DNA of 64,000 nt from Lederbergia citri (GCF_018343625.1 NZ_JAGYPG010000006.1:60695-124694), one strand, 5' to 3'; positions 15,909-24,615 are shown, numbered from the stretch's first letter. Notes: a model not told the origin generated them from the sequence alone. Translations and numbers: made by a program.

Positions 15909-18044
15909 ATGGTTCATACCCCCATTGAACATGTTAAAAATGTGCGAAGTCGCGTTTCTTTCCAAATCATTCGTTTTATCTGGCCGCTTTTTGCAGTAGG
16001 AAACTTCATTTTGCTTGTCGCTGCGGTCCCAGCTTATTACGCACAAATTCGCACTGTTTGCCACTCCCCAGTTAATGAGGGATGTAGCTTTGCGCAATTG
16101 AACGAAGCCAGTTTGTCTTTGCTTGACAAAATAGGGATTACGTTCTCGGCATATGTGCATTATACGGTTATTCTTCATACTTTGGCATCTACTCTATACT
16201 TTGTTCTCGGTGTACTTCTATTTAGAAGTAAATTTCGGGGGTGGTACACGCTATCCGCCTCCTTTTTCCTGATTGCTTTCGGGACGATGGGCGTGTCTAT
16301 GGTTTTGTTTGCGGCCCTTCGATGGGCATATCCCGAAATAACTTGGTTTCTCGATGCCTATCCCTTTGTTTTCCCGCTACTGGGTCTGTTTCTTGTCACT
16401 TTTCCTGATGGTAAATTTGTTCCTAAATGGGGCATTGCAGTTGTGCCTTTGTGGCTTTTTCAATTCATTTTCTTCGAAGCACTAATTAACTTTTCAATCG
16501 TTCTATTAATCTTGGAACTTATAATCACATGGGGCAGTACTCTTGCTGTTCAATGGGTACGGTACTTTAAGGAAAAGGATGCGGTTCGGCGACAGCAAAC
16601 GAAATGGCTCGTATTTGGTTTCTCGATCAGCATAACTATCCTTCTTCTTCAACTGGTGCTGGTAGTTGCTTTGCCAGATGATCAGGATGCCGTCTTTATG
16701 CTTACATCAGGTACGGCATTAACACTGTTGTATACGCCCATCGCACTTGGAATCGGCATTTCACTGCTTCGATTTCGGCTCTGGGAGATCGATCCGATTA
16801 TTAATCGCACGCTAGTCTATGCTCTGTTAACCCTATTTGTAATCGGTAGCTACATTGTTCTCATTAGCTACATAAGCAGCGTTTTACAAATTCATGGAGG
16901 TTTTACAAGTTCACTAATAGCCACTGGGGTTGTCGCGGTTCTGTTCGCCCCAGTGCGGCAGCGATTGCAACTGGGTGTCAATCGTTTGATATATGGGGAC
17001 AGGGACGACCCGAATGCTCTGTTGGCGCGGTTCGGCAGAAGACTGGAGGAAACAATGCATCCGACTGAGGTTATGCCAGCCATTGTCGAACTGACAGCGC
17101 AGTCACTGAAACTTCCTTATGCAGCGATTCGGCTGAAAAAGGACAAAGGAATGTCGCATACAATTAGTACAGAACCGGGCGAATGGGAAGTTGCTGCTTC
17201 ATACGGACGTTTTCCTTCCGATTCATCTACGTTGCTAGAACTACCGCTTAATGCGCAAGGTGTCATCATCGGGAAGTTGCAACTCGCGCCTCGTGATGAG
17301 AGTTCGCCATTCTCGGTTGCAGATCGCCGACTGTTGGAAGACTTGGCCGGGCAGGCAGGTATCGCGGTTTTGGCAGTCCGTCAAACGACTAATGCGCTGC
17401 AGTTGGCCAGGGATCTGCATCGCTCGAGGGAACAGCTCGTCCTCACTCGGGAAGAGGAACGGCGGCGACTGCGGAGGGATTTGCACGATGGACTCGGTCC
17501 GACGCTTGCCGGACTTACGCTAAAAGTCGATGCAGTGCGGGAAGAAATCCCAGATGATCCCCAAACTGCTACTTCGATGCTGATATCGTTAAAGCATGAT
17601 CTCCAAGGTGCAGTCGCAGAAATTCGCCAATTAGTCTATGAACTCCGACCACCAACACTTGATGAGCTCGGATTGACCGCTGCGATGCGCATTCTGATAT
17701 CCAAATATGAAAGCGCATCCCTAAGAATAACATTCAACGCGTCGGATGATTTACCGGAATTAAGTGCTGCAGTAGAGGTTGCCATCTATCGGATTACCGC
17801 CGAGTCGCTGACGAATATCGTGACCCATGCGCAAGCAACCGAAGCCTCGGTCCTTCTAGAAGTCGACGACCAGATAAAGCTTGAAATTCATGACAACGGT
17901 GTCGGGGTACCTGAAGGAAAGCCGCTCGGTGTTGGTATCATTTCCATTCGTGAAAGAGCATACGAACTGGGAGGAACATGTATTATCGAATCCGGGATTA
18001 ATGCCGGAACCCATGTAAGAGTCTTGTTTCCCATATCAGATTAG
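15909..18044 (+). CDS. NarL-type sensor histidine kinase with GAF domain
   Basis: 711 residues. The N-terminal half has about nine hydrophobic segments (to about residue 345). A GAF-like region follows (about 365-480), then HisKA_3 with RRDLHDGLGP (His526) and a HATPase_c domain with NIVTHAQA and DNGVGVPEG (662-670). It phosphorylates the response regulator encoded next. GAAGGGTGG lies before the ATG. An N-terminal CxxC-like pair (VCHSPVNEGC, about residues 51-60) sits in an external loop. G+C rises here relative to the flanks. The signal sensed is unknown. Confidence 0.88.
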   Translation: MVHTPIEHVKNVRSRVSFQIIRFIWPLFAVGNFILLVAAVPAYYAQIRTVCHSPVNEGCSFAQLNEASLSLLDKIGITFSAYVHYTVILHTLASTLYFVLGVLLFRSKFRGWYTLSASFFLIAFGTMGVSMVLFAALRWAYPEITWFLDAYPFVFPLLGLFLVTFPDGKFVPKWGIAVVPLWLFQFIFFEALINFSIVLLILELIITWGSTLAVQWVRYFKEKDAVRRQQTKWLVFGFSISITILLLQLVLVVALPDDQDAVFMLTSGTALTLLYTPIALGIGISLLRFRLWEIDPIINRTLVYALLTLFVIGSYIVLISYISSVLQIHGGFTSSLIATGVVAVLFAPVRQRLQLGVNRLIYGDRDDPNALLARFGRRLEETMHPTEVMPAIVELTAQSLKLPYAAIRLKKDKGMSHTISTEPGEWEVAASYGRFPSDSSTLLELPLNAQGVIIGKLQLAPRDESSPFSVADRRLLEDLAGQAGIAVLAVRQTTNALQLARDLHRSREQLVLTREEERRRLRRDLHDGLGPTLAGLTLKVDAVREEIPDDPQTATSMLISLKHDLQGAVAEIRQLVYELRPPTLDELGLTAAMRILISKYESASLRITFNASDDLPELSAAVEVAIYRITAESLTNIVTHAQATEASVLLEVDDQIKLEIHDNGVGVPEGKPLGVGIISIRERAYELGGTCIIESGINAGTHVRVLFPISD

Positions 18045-18064
18045 ACGCAAGGGAGCGTTGTTCC

Positions 18065-18718
18065 ATGGAGAAAATTACAGTATTGGTCGCTGACGATCAC
18101 CAACAATTTAGGGAAGGCATCAAGATGATGCTTCGCCGTGAATCGGACATCGAAGTGATCGGAGAAGCGCTGACCGGCGTGGAGGCAATTCGGATGGCCG
18201 CTAACCTTCAACCTGATCTTGTACTAATGGATCTGCAAATGCCGGATTTGAACGGCATTGATTCGACACGTGAGATTGTAGCCACCTCGCCGCATATTAG
18301 GGTGCTGATGCTAACCATGTATGACGATAGTGATTCCGTATTTGCTGCCATCCGGGCCGGTGCCCGCGGCTACTTGCTTAAAGGAGCCGACAAGGCGGAG
18401 ATGCTGCGCGCCATTCGAGCCGTTCACAATGGGGAGGCAATATTCGGTCCGGCAATCGCCGTCAGATTGGCTCAATATTTTTCTTTAACGGCCGCATCTC
18501 CAATTGCGGTTGCGTTTCCGGAATTGTCCGAACGTGAACGTGAAATAGTAGCGATGATATCTCGCGGATTCACCAACCAAGAAATTGCTAATCGATTAAT
18601 GATCAATCTTAAAACAGTGCGAAACCATGTCTCCAATATCTTCAACAAGTTGCAAATCTCCGATCGCGCCCAAGCAGTCGTATTAGCACAAAAGCGGTTA
18701 TCGTCTGAAGATAATTAA
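18065..18718 (+). CDS. NarL/LuxR-family response regulator
   Basis: 217 residues: a receiver domain with acidic pocket DDH (10-12), phospho-acceptor Asp56 in LMDLQMPDLNG and Lys in LLKGADKAE, then a LuxR-type HTH (about 155-212) with LSEREREIVAMISRGFTNQEIA. It is the cognate regulator of the kinase 20 bases upstream. No terminator stronger than the segment-end hairpin at 18905 is seen after it. Confidence 0.9.
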   Translation: MEKITVLVADDHQQFREGIKMMLRRESDIEVIGEALTGVEAIRMAANLQPDLVLMDLQMPDLNGIDSTREIVATSPHIRVLMLTMYDDSDSVFAAIRAGARGYLLKGADKAEMLRAIRAVHNGEAIFGPAIAVRLAQYFSLTAASPIAVAFPELSEREREIVAMISRGFTNQEIANRLMINLKTVRNHVSNIFNKLQISDRAQAVVLAQKRLSSEDN

Positions 18719-18816
18719 TCGCCTAAGACAAGTAACCTTGAATGGCTGATCTGCCCATAAACATCGCAAAATCAATGTTTATGAACTTCTATACTAATAT
18801 GTAGACACCCCGCCTT

Positions 18817-18874
18817 AAAGAAAAAATATGGGCTTAAAGGTGCACGTAGAGCACCACAGTTCTCAAAACGTTAA
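18817..18874 (+). repeat. rpsI 3'-end copy 4
   Basis: Reads KKYGLKGARRAPQFSKR then TAA, identical at protein level to copy 1 over these 17 residues but with different codons (for example AGA for CGT). The upstream body of rpsI is absent. It closes the segment holding the two-component system. Confidence 0.85.
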
Positions 18875-18904
18875 TCTTAGTGAAAACATTGATATATCAA
18901 CGTT

Positions 18905-18944
18905 TACAGGCTATCTCATTTATCATGTGGTAGCCTGTTTTATA
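18905..18944 (+). terminator. Terminator following rpsI-end copy 4
   Basis: Stem ACAGGCTA / TAGCCTGT followed by TTTTATAT; homologous to the hairpins at 2480 and 14084. Confidence 0.8.
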
Positions 18945-19061
18945 TATTGAATTATTCTTGAAAATTGCTTAACTATAGAAGATATAAGATGTTAACCAAA
19001 TTGACATTCAATAGCTAGTTTTATATAGTAAATGGCGAAGACTAGGATTGGAGTGAATGGT

Positions 19062-19499
19062 TTGATTCCAAACTCTGAATTACAAAATCTGGATCTCATC
19101 GATTTATTGAGCGAGCGCCATAGTATGCTTCGAAGAATAGCTGAAAAAGCATGGAATGATCAAAGTGAGATTTATATTTCAAATTCCGAATGGTATATAA
19201 TGGCGAGGATTTATAATAAGCGGCCGACCATTTCGTATGTAACAAAAAATGTAAACATCTCACGTCAAGCGATCCATAAGTTTATCAAGATTCTTTCTAC
19301 AAAAGGTTTAGTAGAAATTAATAATGTAGAAAACAACAAAAAAGAGAAGTGTGTTCAGCTAACCGCTTTAGGTGAAGAATGCTACGAAAGGAACATGAAA
19401 CTTAAAGCCCAGCTTGAAAATAAAATTGCAGAAAAAATAGGAATTGATCGAGTAACTATTCTTAATGATCTATTAAAATTAGACTGGGGAATAGAATAA
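19062..19499 (+). CDS. MarR-family transcriptional regulator
   Basis: About 145 residues with a winged-helix core: recognition helix region ISYVTKNVNISRQAIHKFIKIL, then the wing GLVEINNVENNKKEKCVQLTALGEE. A TTG start at 19062 is preferred because GGAGTG lies eight bases upstream; the ATG at 19032 has no SD. It is separated from a MarR-type palindromic operator at 20138 only by the CarD-like gene. It is thus a candidate repressor of the drug exporter at 20326 (inference). Confidence 0.8.
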   Translation: MIPNSELQNLDLIDLLSERHSMLRRIAEKAWNDQSEIYISNSEWYIMARIYNKRPTISYVTKNVNISRQAIHKFIKILSTKGLVEINNVENNKKEKCVQLTALGEECYERNMKLKAQLENKIAEKIGIDRVTILNDLLKLDWGIE

Positions 19500-19509
19500 T
19501 AGAGAAGAT

Positions 19510-19556
19510 AAACCCCCTCTTTGTCAAAAGGTTTGACAAAGAGGGGGTTTTCTTTA
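19510..19556. terminator. Strong bidirectional terminator
   Basis: A perfect 19-bp stem AAACCCCCTCTTTGTCAAA / its complement, with flanking T and A runs, between the convergent MarR and CarD-like genes. Confidence 0.92.
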
Positions 19557-19578
19557 CATTTAATTCACTTTTTAAGTC

Positions 19579-20082
19579 TTAATTAATTCCCTTTATTACC
19601 TTTGTTACCCACTCATCAATTTCTTCAAAACTACTGTCTAATGAGATAGCCAATTCTTTAAATAGTATATTTCGTGAAGAGTTTAATATTTTACGATCCT
19701 GCACATAAAGTTTTCTTTCGTGAAGTTTAAGTCCAATTTCTTTCCTCATCAGAGTATTTACAATGTTAGCAATCTCTTTTCGATCACCTGTGTTTATAAT
19801 ATCGGAATATGTACTATACCGCATATTAGGTTTGTCAATCCATTGTATCCCTGTATGTTTAAAAGATTCAAGAATATTAATTGCTTCTTCTTTATCAATT
19901 ATCTCTTGCATTACCACTTTATCATTATTAACAGGTGTACTGATGGTTAATTCACTATTATTTTCAATGGGATGTAATACATAATAAGGTCTTGTGATAC
20001 CTAAAACAGTTCTTTCACAAATATCATCAATTTTACAAATGCCATGTGCGGAATAGACGACCAAATCTCCTATATTAAACAT
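19579..20082 (-). CDS. CarD-family transcriptional regulator
   Basis: About 167 residues. The N-terminal module starts MFNIGDLVVYSAHGICKIDDI and continues with YYVLHP and STPV, the RNA-polymerase-interacting CarD/CdnL/TRCF Tudor-like domain. The helical C-terminus ends DEWVTKVIKGIN. CarD proteins bind the RNAP beta subunit and adjust open-complex stability. The inner ATG is chosen because TTGGAGT lies seven bases upstream. It is divergent from the exporter gene, with two operator-like palindromes between them, so its own expression may be under the same control. Confidence 0.8.
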   Translation of the reverse strand: MFNIGDLVVYSAHGICKIDDICERTVLGITRPYYVLHPIENNSELTISTPVNNDKVVMQEIIDKEEAINILESFKHTGIQWIDKPNMRYSTYSDIINTGDRKEIANIVNTLMRKEIGLKLHERKLYVQDRKILNSSRNILFKELAISLDSSFEEIDEWVTKVIKGIN

Positions 20083-20100
20083 TTGATACTCCAATCTTTA

Positions 20101-20117
20101 TGTCAACTAAGTTTATA
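20101..20117. promoter_or_regulatory. Imperfect operator copy
   Basis: TGTCAACTAAGTTTATA matches the perfect palindrome 37 bases downstream in the first half (TGTCAACT, then AGTT). It lies just upstream of the CarD-like gene's SD. Probable second site for the same regulator. Confidence 0.5.
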
Positions 20118-20137
20118 ATAACGCAAGAAAAATATAT

Positions 20138-20154
20138 TGTCAACTTAGTTGACA
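20138..20154. promoter_or_regulatory. Perfect palindromic operator TGTCAACTTAGTTGACA
   Basis: A 17-bp palindrome with 8-bp arms in the intergenic region between the divergent CarD-like and MFS genes. Size and symmetry are typical of MarR or TetR sites; the MarR gene at 19062 is the nearest candidate. Confidence 0.65.
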
Positions 20155-20325
20155 TATAGAAAATTTATTTGATATAGTAGCAAAGTTAGTGTGTGGGGGT
20201 GTACTACGGAACGGATACAAATCGCAGAAAATGAACATCGCGATAAATTTCTCCAAATAGGATTATGATATTTGCTTTAAGATGACTAATACAGAAAAGA
20301 AGGATTACATTAAAAGGAGATTTTT

Positions 20326-21780
20326 ATGAGTACACAAATTCAAGTGAAAAACCCTAAGACAATGGCATTTATCTTAATGTTAGGTGCTTTTATAGGATTA
20401 TTTGGTGAAACAGCATTAAATATGGCATTAACAAATATAATGGAGGAATTTTCAGTCAAACCAGCTACTGCACAGTGGTTGACAACAGGATATTTATTAG
20501 TATTAGCAATTTTAGTTCCAGTTACGGCACTTCTAATGAAATGGTTTACCACAAGGCAATTAGTTATTGGGGGACTCATTATTTCGCTGTTGGGAACCAT
20601 TTTAGCAGGGTTATCTCCAAGTTTTGTTATTTTATTATTTGGTCGTATAGTACAAGCACTAGGGACCGGTCTTATACTGCCAGTCATGATGACGGTTGTT
20701 TTACTTATTTTCCCAATATCGAAGCGTGGAGTTGTCATGGGACTTATGGGTCTTGTGATTACATTAGCTCCAGCTCTAGGACCAACACTTTCAGGGGTCA
20801 TTATTAGTTCGATAGGCTGGCACTTTATTTTCTGGATTAGCGCTATTTTCTATGTGTTATTAACACTCTTTGCTGTAGCTAAAATAACAAATGTTTCGGA
20901 AATTACGAAACCTAGTATCGATATAATGTCGATTCTTCTATCAACAATAGGTTTTGGTGGATTAATTTTTTCTCTGGCTACTATGGCTGAAGAAGCCTTT
21001 TCATCCCCTGTAGTATGGATACCTTTACTTGTAGGAATGATTGCACTTGTTTTATTTGGCAATCGTCAAATGAAAATGGCTCAGCCAATGATTAATTTAC
21101 GTGTCTTTAAGTATCCAATGTTCACATTAGGAACATTGATGATGTTTCTTGGCATTATAATCATTTTATCATCGGCAATTTTATTACCACTTTATTTAAA
21201 AGGTGCTCTATTATTTAGCGCTGCGGTGGCTGGTTTATTATTACTTCCTGGAAATGCCGTGAATGTTATTTTGTCACCGATTGTTGGATCTTTATTTGAT
21301 AAAAAAGGCCCACGTATACTCGTGATTCTTGGATCTATAATTATAGTAATTGGGAATCTTATTTTTGCGTCTACTATTTCAGCAACAACACCCACTTGGC
21401 AAATAATAGTAGCCTTTATAGTTCTATTCTTTGGGTTAACGATGGTCATGATGCCATCACAAACAAATGGACTCAATCAATTGCCACGTAAGTTATATGC
21501 TGATGGGTCAGCGGCTATGAATACATTGAATCAAGTAGCCGGAGCAGCTGGTACTGCAATTGCAATTACGGTATTTACAGCTGGCCAAAGCGGTTATTTA
21601 ATTGATTTTCCTGATGCACCCCAGCAAGAAGTATTAGCTGCAGGAGTAAAATATGCTTTCTACTTTACTACAGGGATTTCAATAGTTGGATTAATATGTT
21701 CTTTCTTTGTAAAAAAATCAAACGAAGTGAAGGAAATATCCCCAACCCCAATGAAAGCAACAGAACCAGTACGCCTGTAG
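20326..21780 (+). CDS. DHA2-family (EmrB/QacA-type) MFS drug exporter
   Basis: 484 residues with about 14 transmembrane helices. The motif C region LGPTLSGVIISSIGWHFIFW is characteristic of 14-TM antiporters such as LmrB, EmrB and QacA. It is expected to export lipophilic toxins in exchange for protons. AAAGGAGA precedes the ATG. A long leader (about 170 bases) with a palindromic operator lies upstream, consistent with inducible expression by the MarR regulator nearby. Confidence 0.9.
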   Translation: MSTQIQVKNPKTMAFILMLGAFIGLFGETALNMALTNIMEEFSVKPATAQWLTTGYLLVLAILVPVTALLMKWFTTRQLVIGGLIISLLGTILAGLSPSFVILLFGRIVQALGTGLILPVMMTVVLLIFPISKRGVVMGLMGLVITLAPALGPTLSGVIISSIGWHFIFWISAIFYVLLTLFAVAKITNVSEITKPSIDIMSILLSTIGFGGLIFSLATMAEEAFSSPVVWIPLLVGMIALVLFGNRQMKMAQPMINLRVFKYPMFTLGTLMMFLGIIIILSSAILLPLYLKGALLFSAAVAGLLLLPGNAVNVILSPIVGSLFDKKGPRILVILGSIIIVIGNLIFASTISATTPTWQIIVAFIVLFFGLTMVMMPSQTNGLNQLPRKLYADGSAAMNTLNQVAGAAGTAIAITVFTAGQSGYLIDFPDAPQQEVLAAGVKYAFYFTTGISIVGLICSFFVKKSNEVKEISPTPMKATEPVRL

Positions 21781-21802
21781 TAGAATTCTAAATCGACGTT
21801 TC

Positions 21803-21838
21803 AAGGCTCTCGAACCCTTTTGGTTTGGGGGTCTTTTA
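21803..21838 (+). terminator. Terminator of MFS exporter, possible cassette end
   Basis: Stem AAGGCTCTCGAACC / GGTTTGGGGGTCTTTT. It is preceded by GACGTTTC, as is the terminator after rpsI-end copy 2. The DNA just before (ATTCTAAATC) is a possible decayed rpsI end. Confidence 0.7.
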
Positions 21839-21921
21839 TGTGGGAATAGCTTTGTGGTATTTTCTGGGGTAGTTCTTGTGGCAATTGAAACACCAAAAAA
21901 TAAGCTAATTCAAAAAGAAGT

Positions 21922-21972
21922 AGACCATCTTGTACTCAAAATGATCTGAGAATGAAAGGATGGTCTTTTTAT
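21922..21972 (+). terminator. Hairpin terminator
   Basis: AGACCATC / GATGGTCT arms separated by 29 bases, followed by TTTTT. There is no gene directly upstream on the + strand except the MFS exporter, so it may be a back-up terminator or a remnant of a lost gene. The rest of 21839-22165 shows nothing else. Confidence 0.5.
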
Positions 21973-22165
21973 CATACTAAAACTTTGGAAAGGGAAATAA
22001 ATGTCAATAGAATTAAGTGCAACTTTGAATGATTGGGTCTAGGATTTCAATATCGGTTTAAACAAACTAGACAATCATTATTCTTGCAAATCTCTTTACG
22101 ATATGTGGGAAAACTATGCATGCTTTATGAAAGTGTATGCGCTTTGCTAGTAAGCGGGGAATTTT

Positions 22166-22636
22166 CTATTTTAATATTTGTTGTAAAAACTGTATAGGAG
22201 TACCAAAGTATAGAATTTGTCGATACTTTGAATAAGCAGAATGAAATTGAATGTAAATAGGGGCATATAGAAGCGACGGATAGTTAGTGAAAAAGGGTCG
22301 TTCTCCATATACAATTCCTTTTAAAGCAGTGGGCATTTCCTTATTAAATATATTAAAACGCATTCCCGCCTTTTCTTCACTGAACTCCCCATTATCAATA
22401 TGAACGTTTCCTATCAAAAGAAAGGAAGATTGCTTATCTTTTTGCCATTCTGCCAGCACCTCATCTCGCATTTTTGGTTCAATAGCCTCAGAATTGTATA
22501 CATATCCAATATCTAAAAAAAGGTCACCTGTAAGGTCGGAATGAGTAAGAGTGTACCTCCTACCATCAATTGGTTGGTAAGAAGTGGCCGGAGGAATGAG
22601 ATTGACGAATAATTTTTGCGGGTTAAAAGAAGACAT
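22166..22636 (-). CDS. Staygreen-family protein
   Basis: 156 residues. The segment LFVNLIPPATSYQPIDGRRYTLTHSDLTGDLFLDIG is the conserved N-terminal block of the Staygreen (SGR) family, followed by ADIGNVHIDNGE-like and YAPIYIQFHS regions. Plant SGR removes Mg from chlorophyll. Bacterial homologues occur in non-photosynthetic Firmicutes, where their substrate is unknown; activity on porphyrins is a possibility. AGGAGG lies upstream of the ATG. The gene probably forms a unit with the hydrolase gene 62 bases upstream. Confidence 0.8.
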   Translation of the reverse strand: MSSFNPQKLFVNLIPPATSYQPIDGRRYTLTHSDLTGDLFLDIGYVYNSEAIEPKMRDEVLAEWQKDKQSSFLLIGNVHIDNGEFSEEKAGMRFNIFNKEMPTALKGIVYGERPFFTNYPSLLYAPIYIQFHSAYSKYRQILYFGTPIQFLQQILK

Positions 22637-22698
22637 ACTTATTATTCCTCCTTGAAAGTAAGTAACCCTCCTTACTGAAAAATAGCAGAAATGATTTA

Positions 22699-23958
22699 CT
22701 AGATTATTTTTTTACTAATAAAAAATTCCCTTACTAAAACAGCAGACTGAGGAAACTGCAATCCTAGTTGCCAAGCTCCAACGCCTCTTAAGCGATAATC
22801 AACGACAAGCTGTAATTTTTGTGCTCGAGCTGTTGCGTCTTCATACCATACAATATGTCTTTTTCCAGTTTCATCACGATAAGTAAAAAAAGGCTGCTGA
22901 TATTCCGTAGAATACTGGATTGGAACTTGATACTTCATAGCAGTATTTACTGCTCCAGCTACAGAAACGGCATGTGCGCTAACTACGTTTCCATTAGACA
23001 TGGTCCAGTCGTATCCGTAACGTGGGACACCGAGGATTATTTTATTTACTCCCATATGGTTTAGAGCATACTCAATGGATTGTTTTACCTCATTTATAGG
23101 AGCTACTGGGCCAGGTGGGCTGCTTGCTTCATGCCAGTCATAGGCCATGATGAAGGCGAAATCAACAGCTGCTCCAATTCCTCCGTAATCATATCCCTTA
23201 AGCCATGAAATTTCATCGCTAGTTTTTGCTGGAATAGCAGCAGAAGTATAATATCCCTCTGGCTTCAAGCGATCTCTTAAGGAACGTAAAAAATCACTAT
23301 ATAAATCTCTTTGTCCTTCACGTATCCGCTCAAAGTCAATATTTACACCAGCGTAATTTTTACTTTTGACCAAATTATAAATATTACTAATTAACCGGTC
23401 TCTAATTACAGGAGAACCTAAAACTTTTTCTGTTAAATCCGGACTAAATCCCGTAGATGTCAAGTTCGTAATTACAGCAAGGGGAGCTACATGATACTCT
23501 CTTGATAGCTGAATAAGTTGTTGATCATTTAAAGTGCTAAGACTTCCATCTTCAAAAATATGGTACTCAAAAATACCAAAAAAAGTATTTATAGGCGCAA
23601 AACTCTGAACGATAAATTGATTCATTTCAGATGTGGAAGGTGTTATATAGCTAAAATCTTCCGTTTCATACTTAGTTCTAGGAGGTAGATATAGTTTCAT
23701 GCCAACCGTAATGATATTAGAATGCAAACCATTTATAAGACGTATTGTTTCAACAGGAATCAAGCTCATTTTAGAAATGCTATACAACGAATCCCCAGGT
23801 TGAACAGTATACATATTTGTAGGAACGAGTAAACTTTGCCCGGGAACTAATCGATCTGTTGTTAACCCGTTGATGATACGTATGCTATCCATAGTCACTT
23901 GATATTTTGATGCAATTGAGAATAGAGAATCGCCCGTTTTAACTACATAAATAAACAT
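22699..23958 (-). CDS. sleL: LysM-GH18 spore cortex N-acetylglucosaminidase (SleL/YaaH type)
   Basis: 419 residues: two LysM domains (about 2-46 and 50-92) and a GH18 domain (about 110-415). The catalytic motif is GVNIDFE with Glu210. Two LysM plus GH18 without a signal peptide is the SleL/YaaH/YdhD layout of spore-associated cortex-fragment hydrolases active during germination. GAGGTAATGG lies before the ATG. Whether it is SleL itself or the paralogue YdhD cannot be settled from this window. Confidence 0.85.
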   Translation of the reverse strand: MFIYVVKTGDSLFSIASKYQVTMDSIRIINGLTTDRLVPGQSLLVPTNMYTVQPGDSLYSISKMSLIPVETIRLINGLHSNIITVGMKLYLPPRTKYETEDFSYITPSTSEMNQFIVQSFAPINTFFGIFEYHIFEDGSLSTLNDQQLIQLSREYHVAPLAVITNLTSTGFSPDLTEKVLGSPVIRDRLISNIYNLVKSKNYAGVNIDFERIREGQRDLYSDFLRSLRDRLKPEGYYTSAAIPAKTSDEISWLKGYDYGGIGAAVDFAFIMAYDWHEASSPPGPVAPINEVKQSIEYALNHMGVNKIILGVPRYGYDWTMSNGNVVSAHAVSVAGAVNTAMKYQVPIQYSTEYQQPFFTYRDETGKRHIVWYEDATARAQKLQLVVDYRLRGVGAWQLGLQFPQSAVLVREFFISKKII

Positions 23959-24098
23959 ACCATTACCTCATTCCCAGTTAATGATTATTCTAATATATAT
24001 GTTCTTTGTTTTTTGTTCATAACTAGTTGAAATAATGCATAAAAAAACACTGGAATAGAGAGTACTTGGGTATGAACTCATTTTCTAATAGTAATTAT

Positions 24099-24434
24099 TT
24101 AATCCGCAGGTCTTGGACCGGCTTTCTTTCCTGTATTTTCAACAGTCATAATTGGTCGAACAGTTATGTCTCCATTCACACGAATTTGACAAGATAAGCG
24201 TAAACAATCTTCAAATAGATCCTCATCGACGCCCTTAACAGCAAAAGCTTGTTTTTCTTTATTCGTTACCTCCATAAAATTTCCTGCCAATACTTCTACC
24301 CTACAAGTAGTACATTTTGCATTTCCACCGCAGCGATGGAGAATATTTACGCCATTATCTTCGAGAGCTAATACTAATCTTTTCCCCTTCTCCACTTGAA
24401 ATGTTTCTCTACCGAATACTGTTACGTTAGGCAT
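24099..24434 (-). CDS. 2Fe-2S plant-type ferredoxin
   Basis: About 111 residues. Cluster ligands are C35-x5-C41-x2-C44 and a distal C82 (LSCQIRV), the spacing of plant/adrenodoxin-like [2Fe-2S] ferredoxins. It transfers electrons to an unidentified oxidase or reductase. The internal ATG (MPNVTVFGRE) is chosen because GAGGT lies nine bases upstream and the longer reading frame adds an atypical N-terminus. It is divergent from cdaS. Confidence 0.82.
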   Translation of the reverse strand: MPNVTVFGRETFQVEKGKRLVLALEDNGVNILHRCGGNAKCTTCRVEVLAGNFMEVTNKEKQAFAVKGVDEDLFEDCLRLSCQIRVNGDITVRPIMTVENTGKKAGPRPAD

Positions 24435-24556
24435 ACTTTTATACCTCTTATCTATAAAATTAATGTCACCCTTATCACACACATATGAAACGGTTTGTGG
24501 ATGAGAGCTTTTCTTAGGGTGATACACTTATCAATTTTTATTCAAAAATTGACTGC

Positions 24557-24587
24557 TGAATGGTCCTTATCATCATCACACATAATA
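24557..24587 (+). promoter_or_regulatory. Candidate sigma-G/sigma-F promoter for cdaS
   Basis: TGAATG, an 18-base spacer, then CATAATA, close to the forespore consensus (TGAATA ... CATACTA). In B. subtilis cdaS is expressed in the forespore. The site lies 29 bases before the start codon, just upstream of the SD AGGAGGTG. Confidence 0.5.
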
Positions 24588-24615
24588 AATACATAGCTAT
24601 AGGAGGTGTGTTTTC

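Noticed and set aside
1..21838. Integrase or transposase able to explain the cassette array
   Set aside because: None is visible; only a dead IS3 fragment at 14319. Any recombinase must lie outside the window or has been lost.
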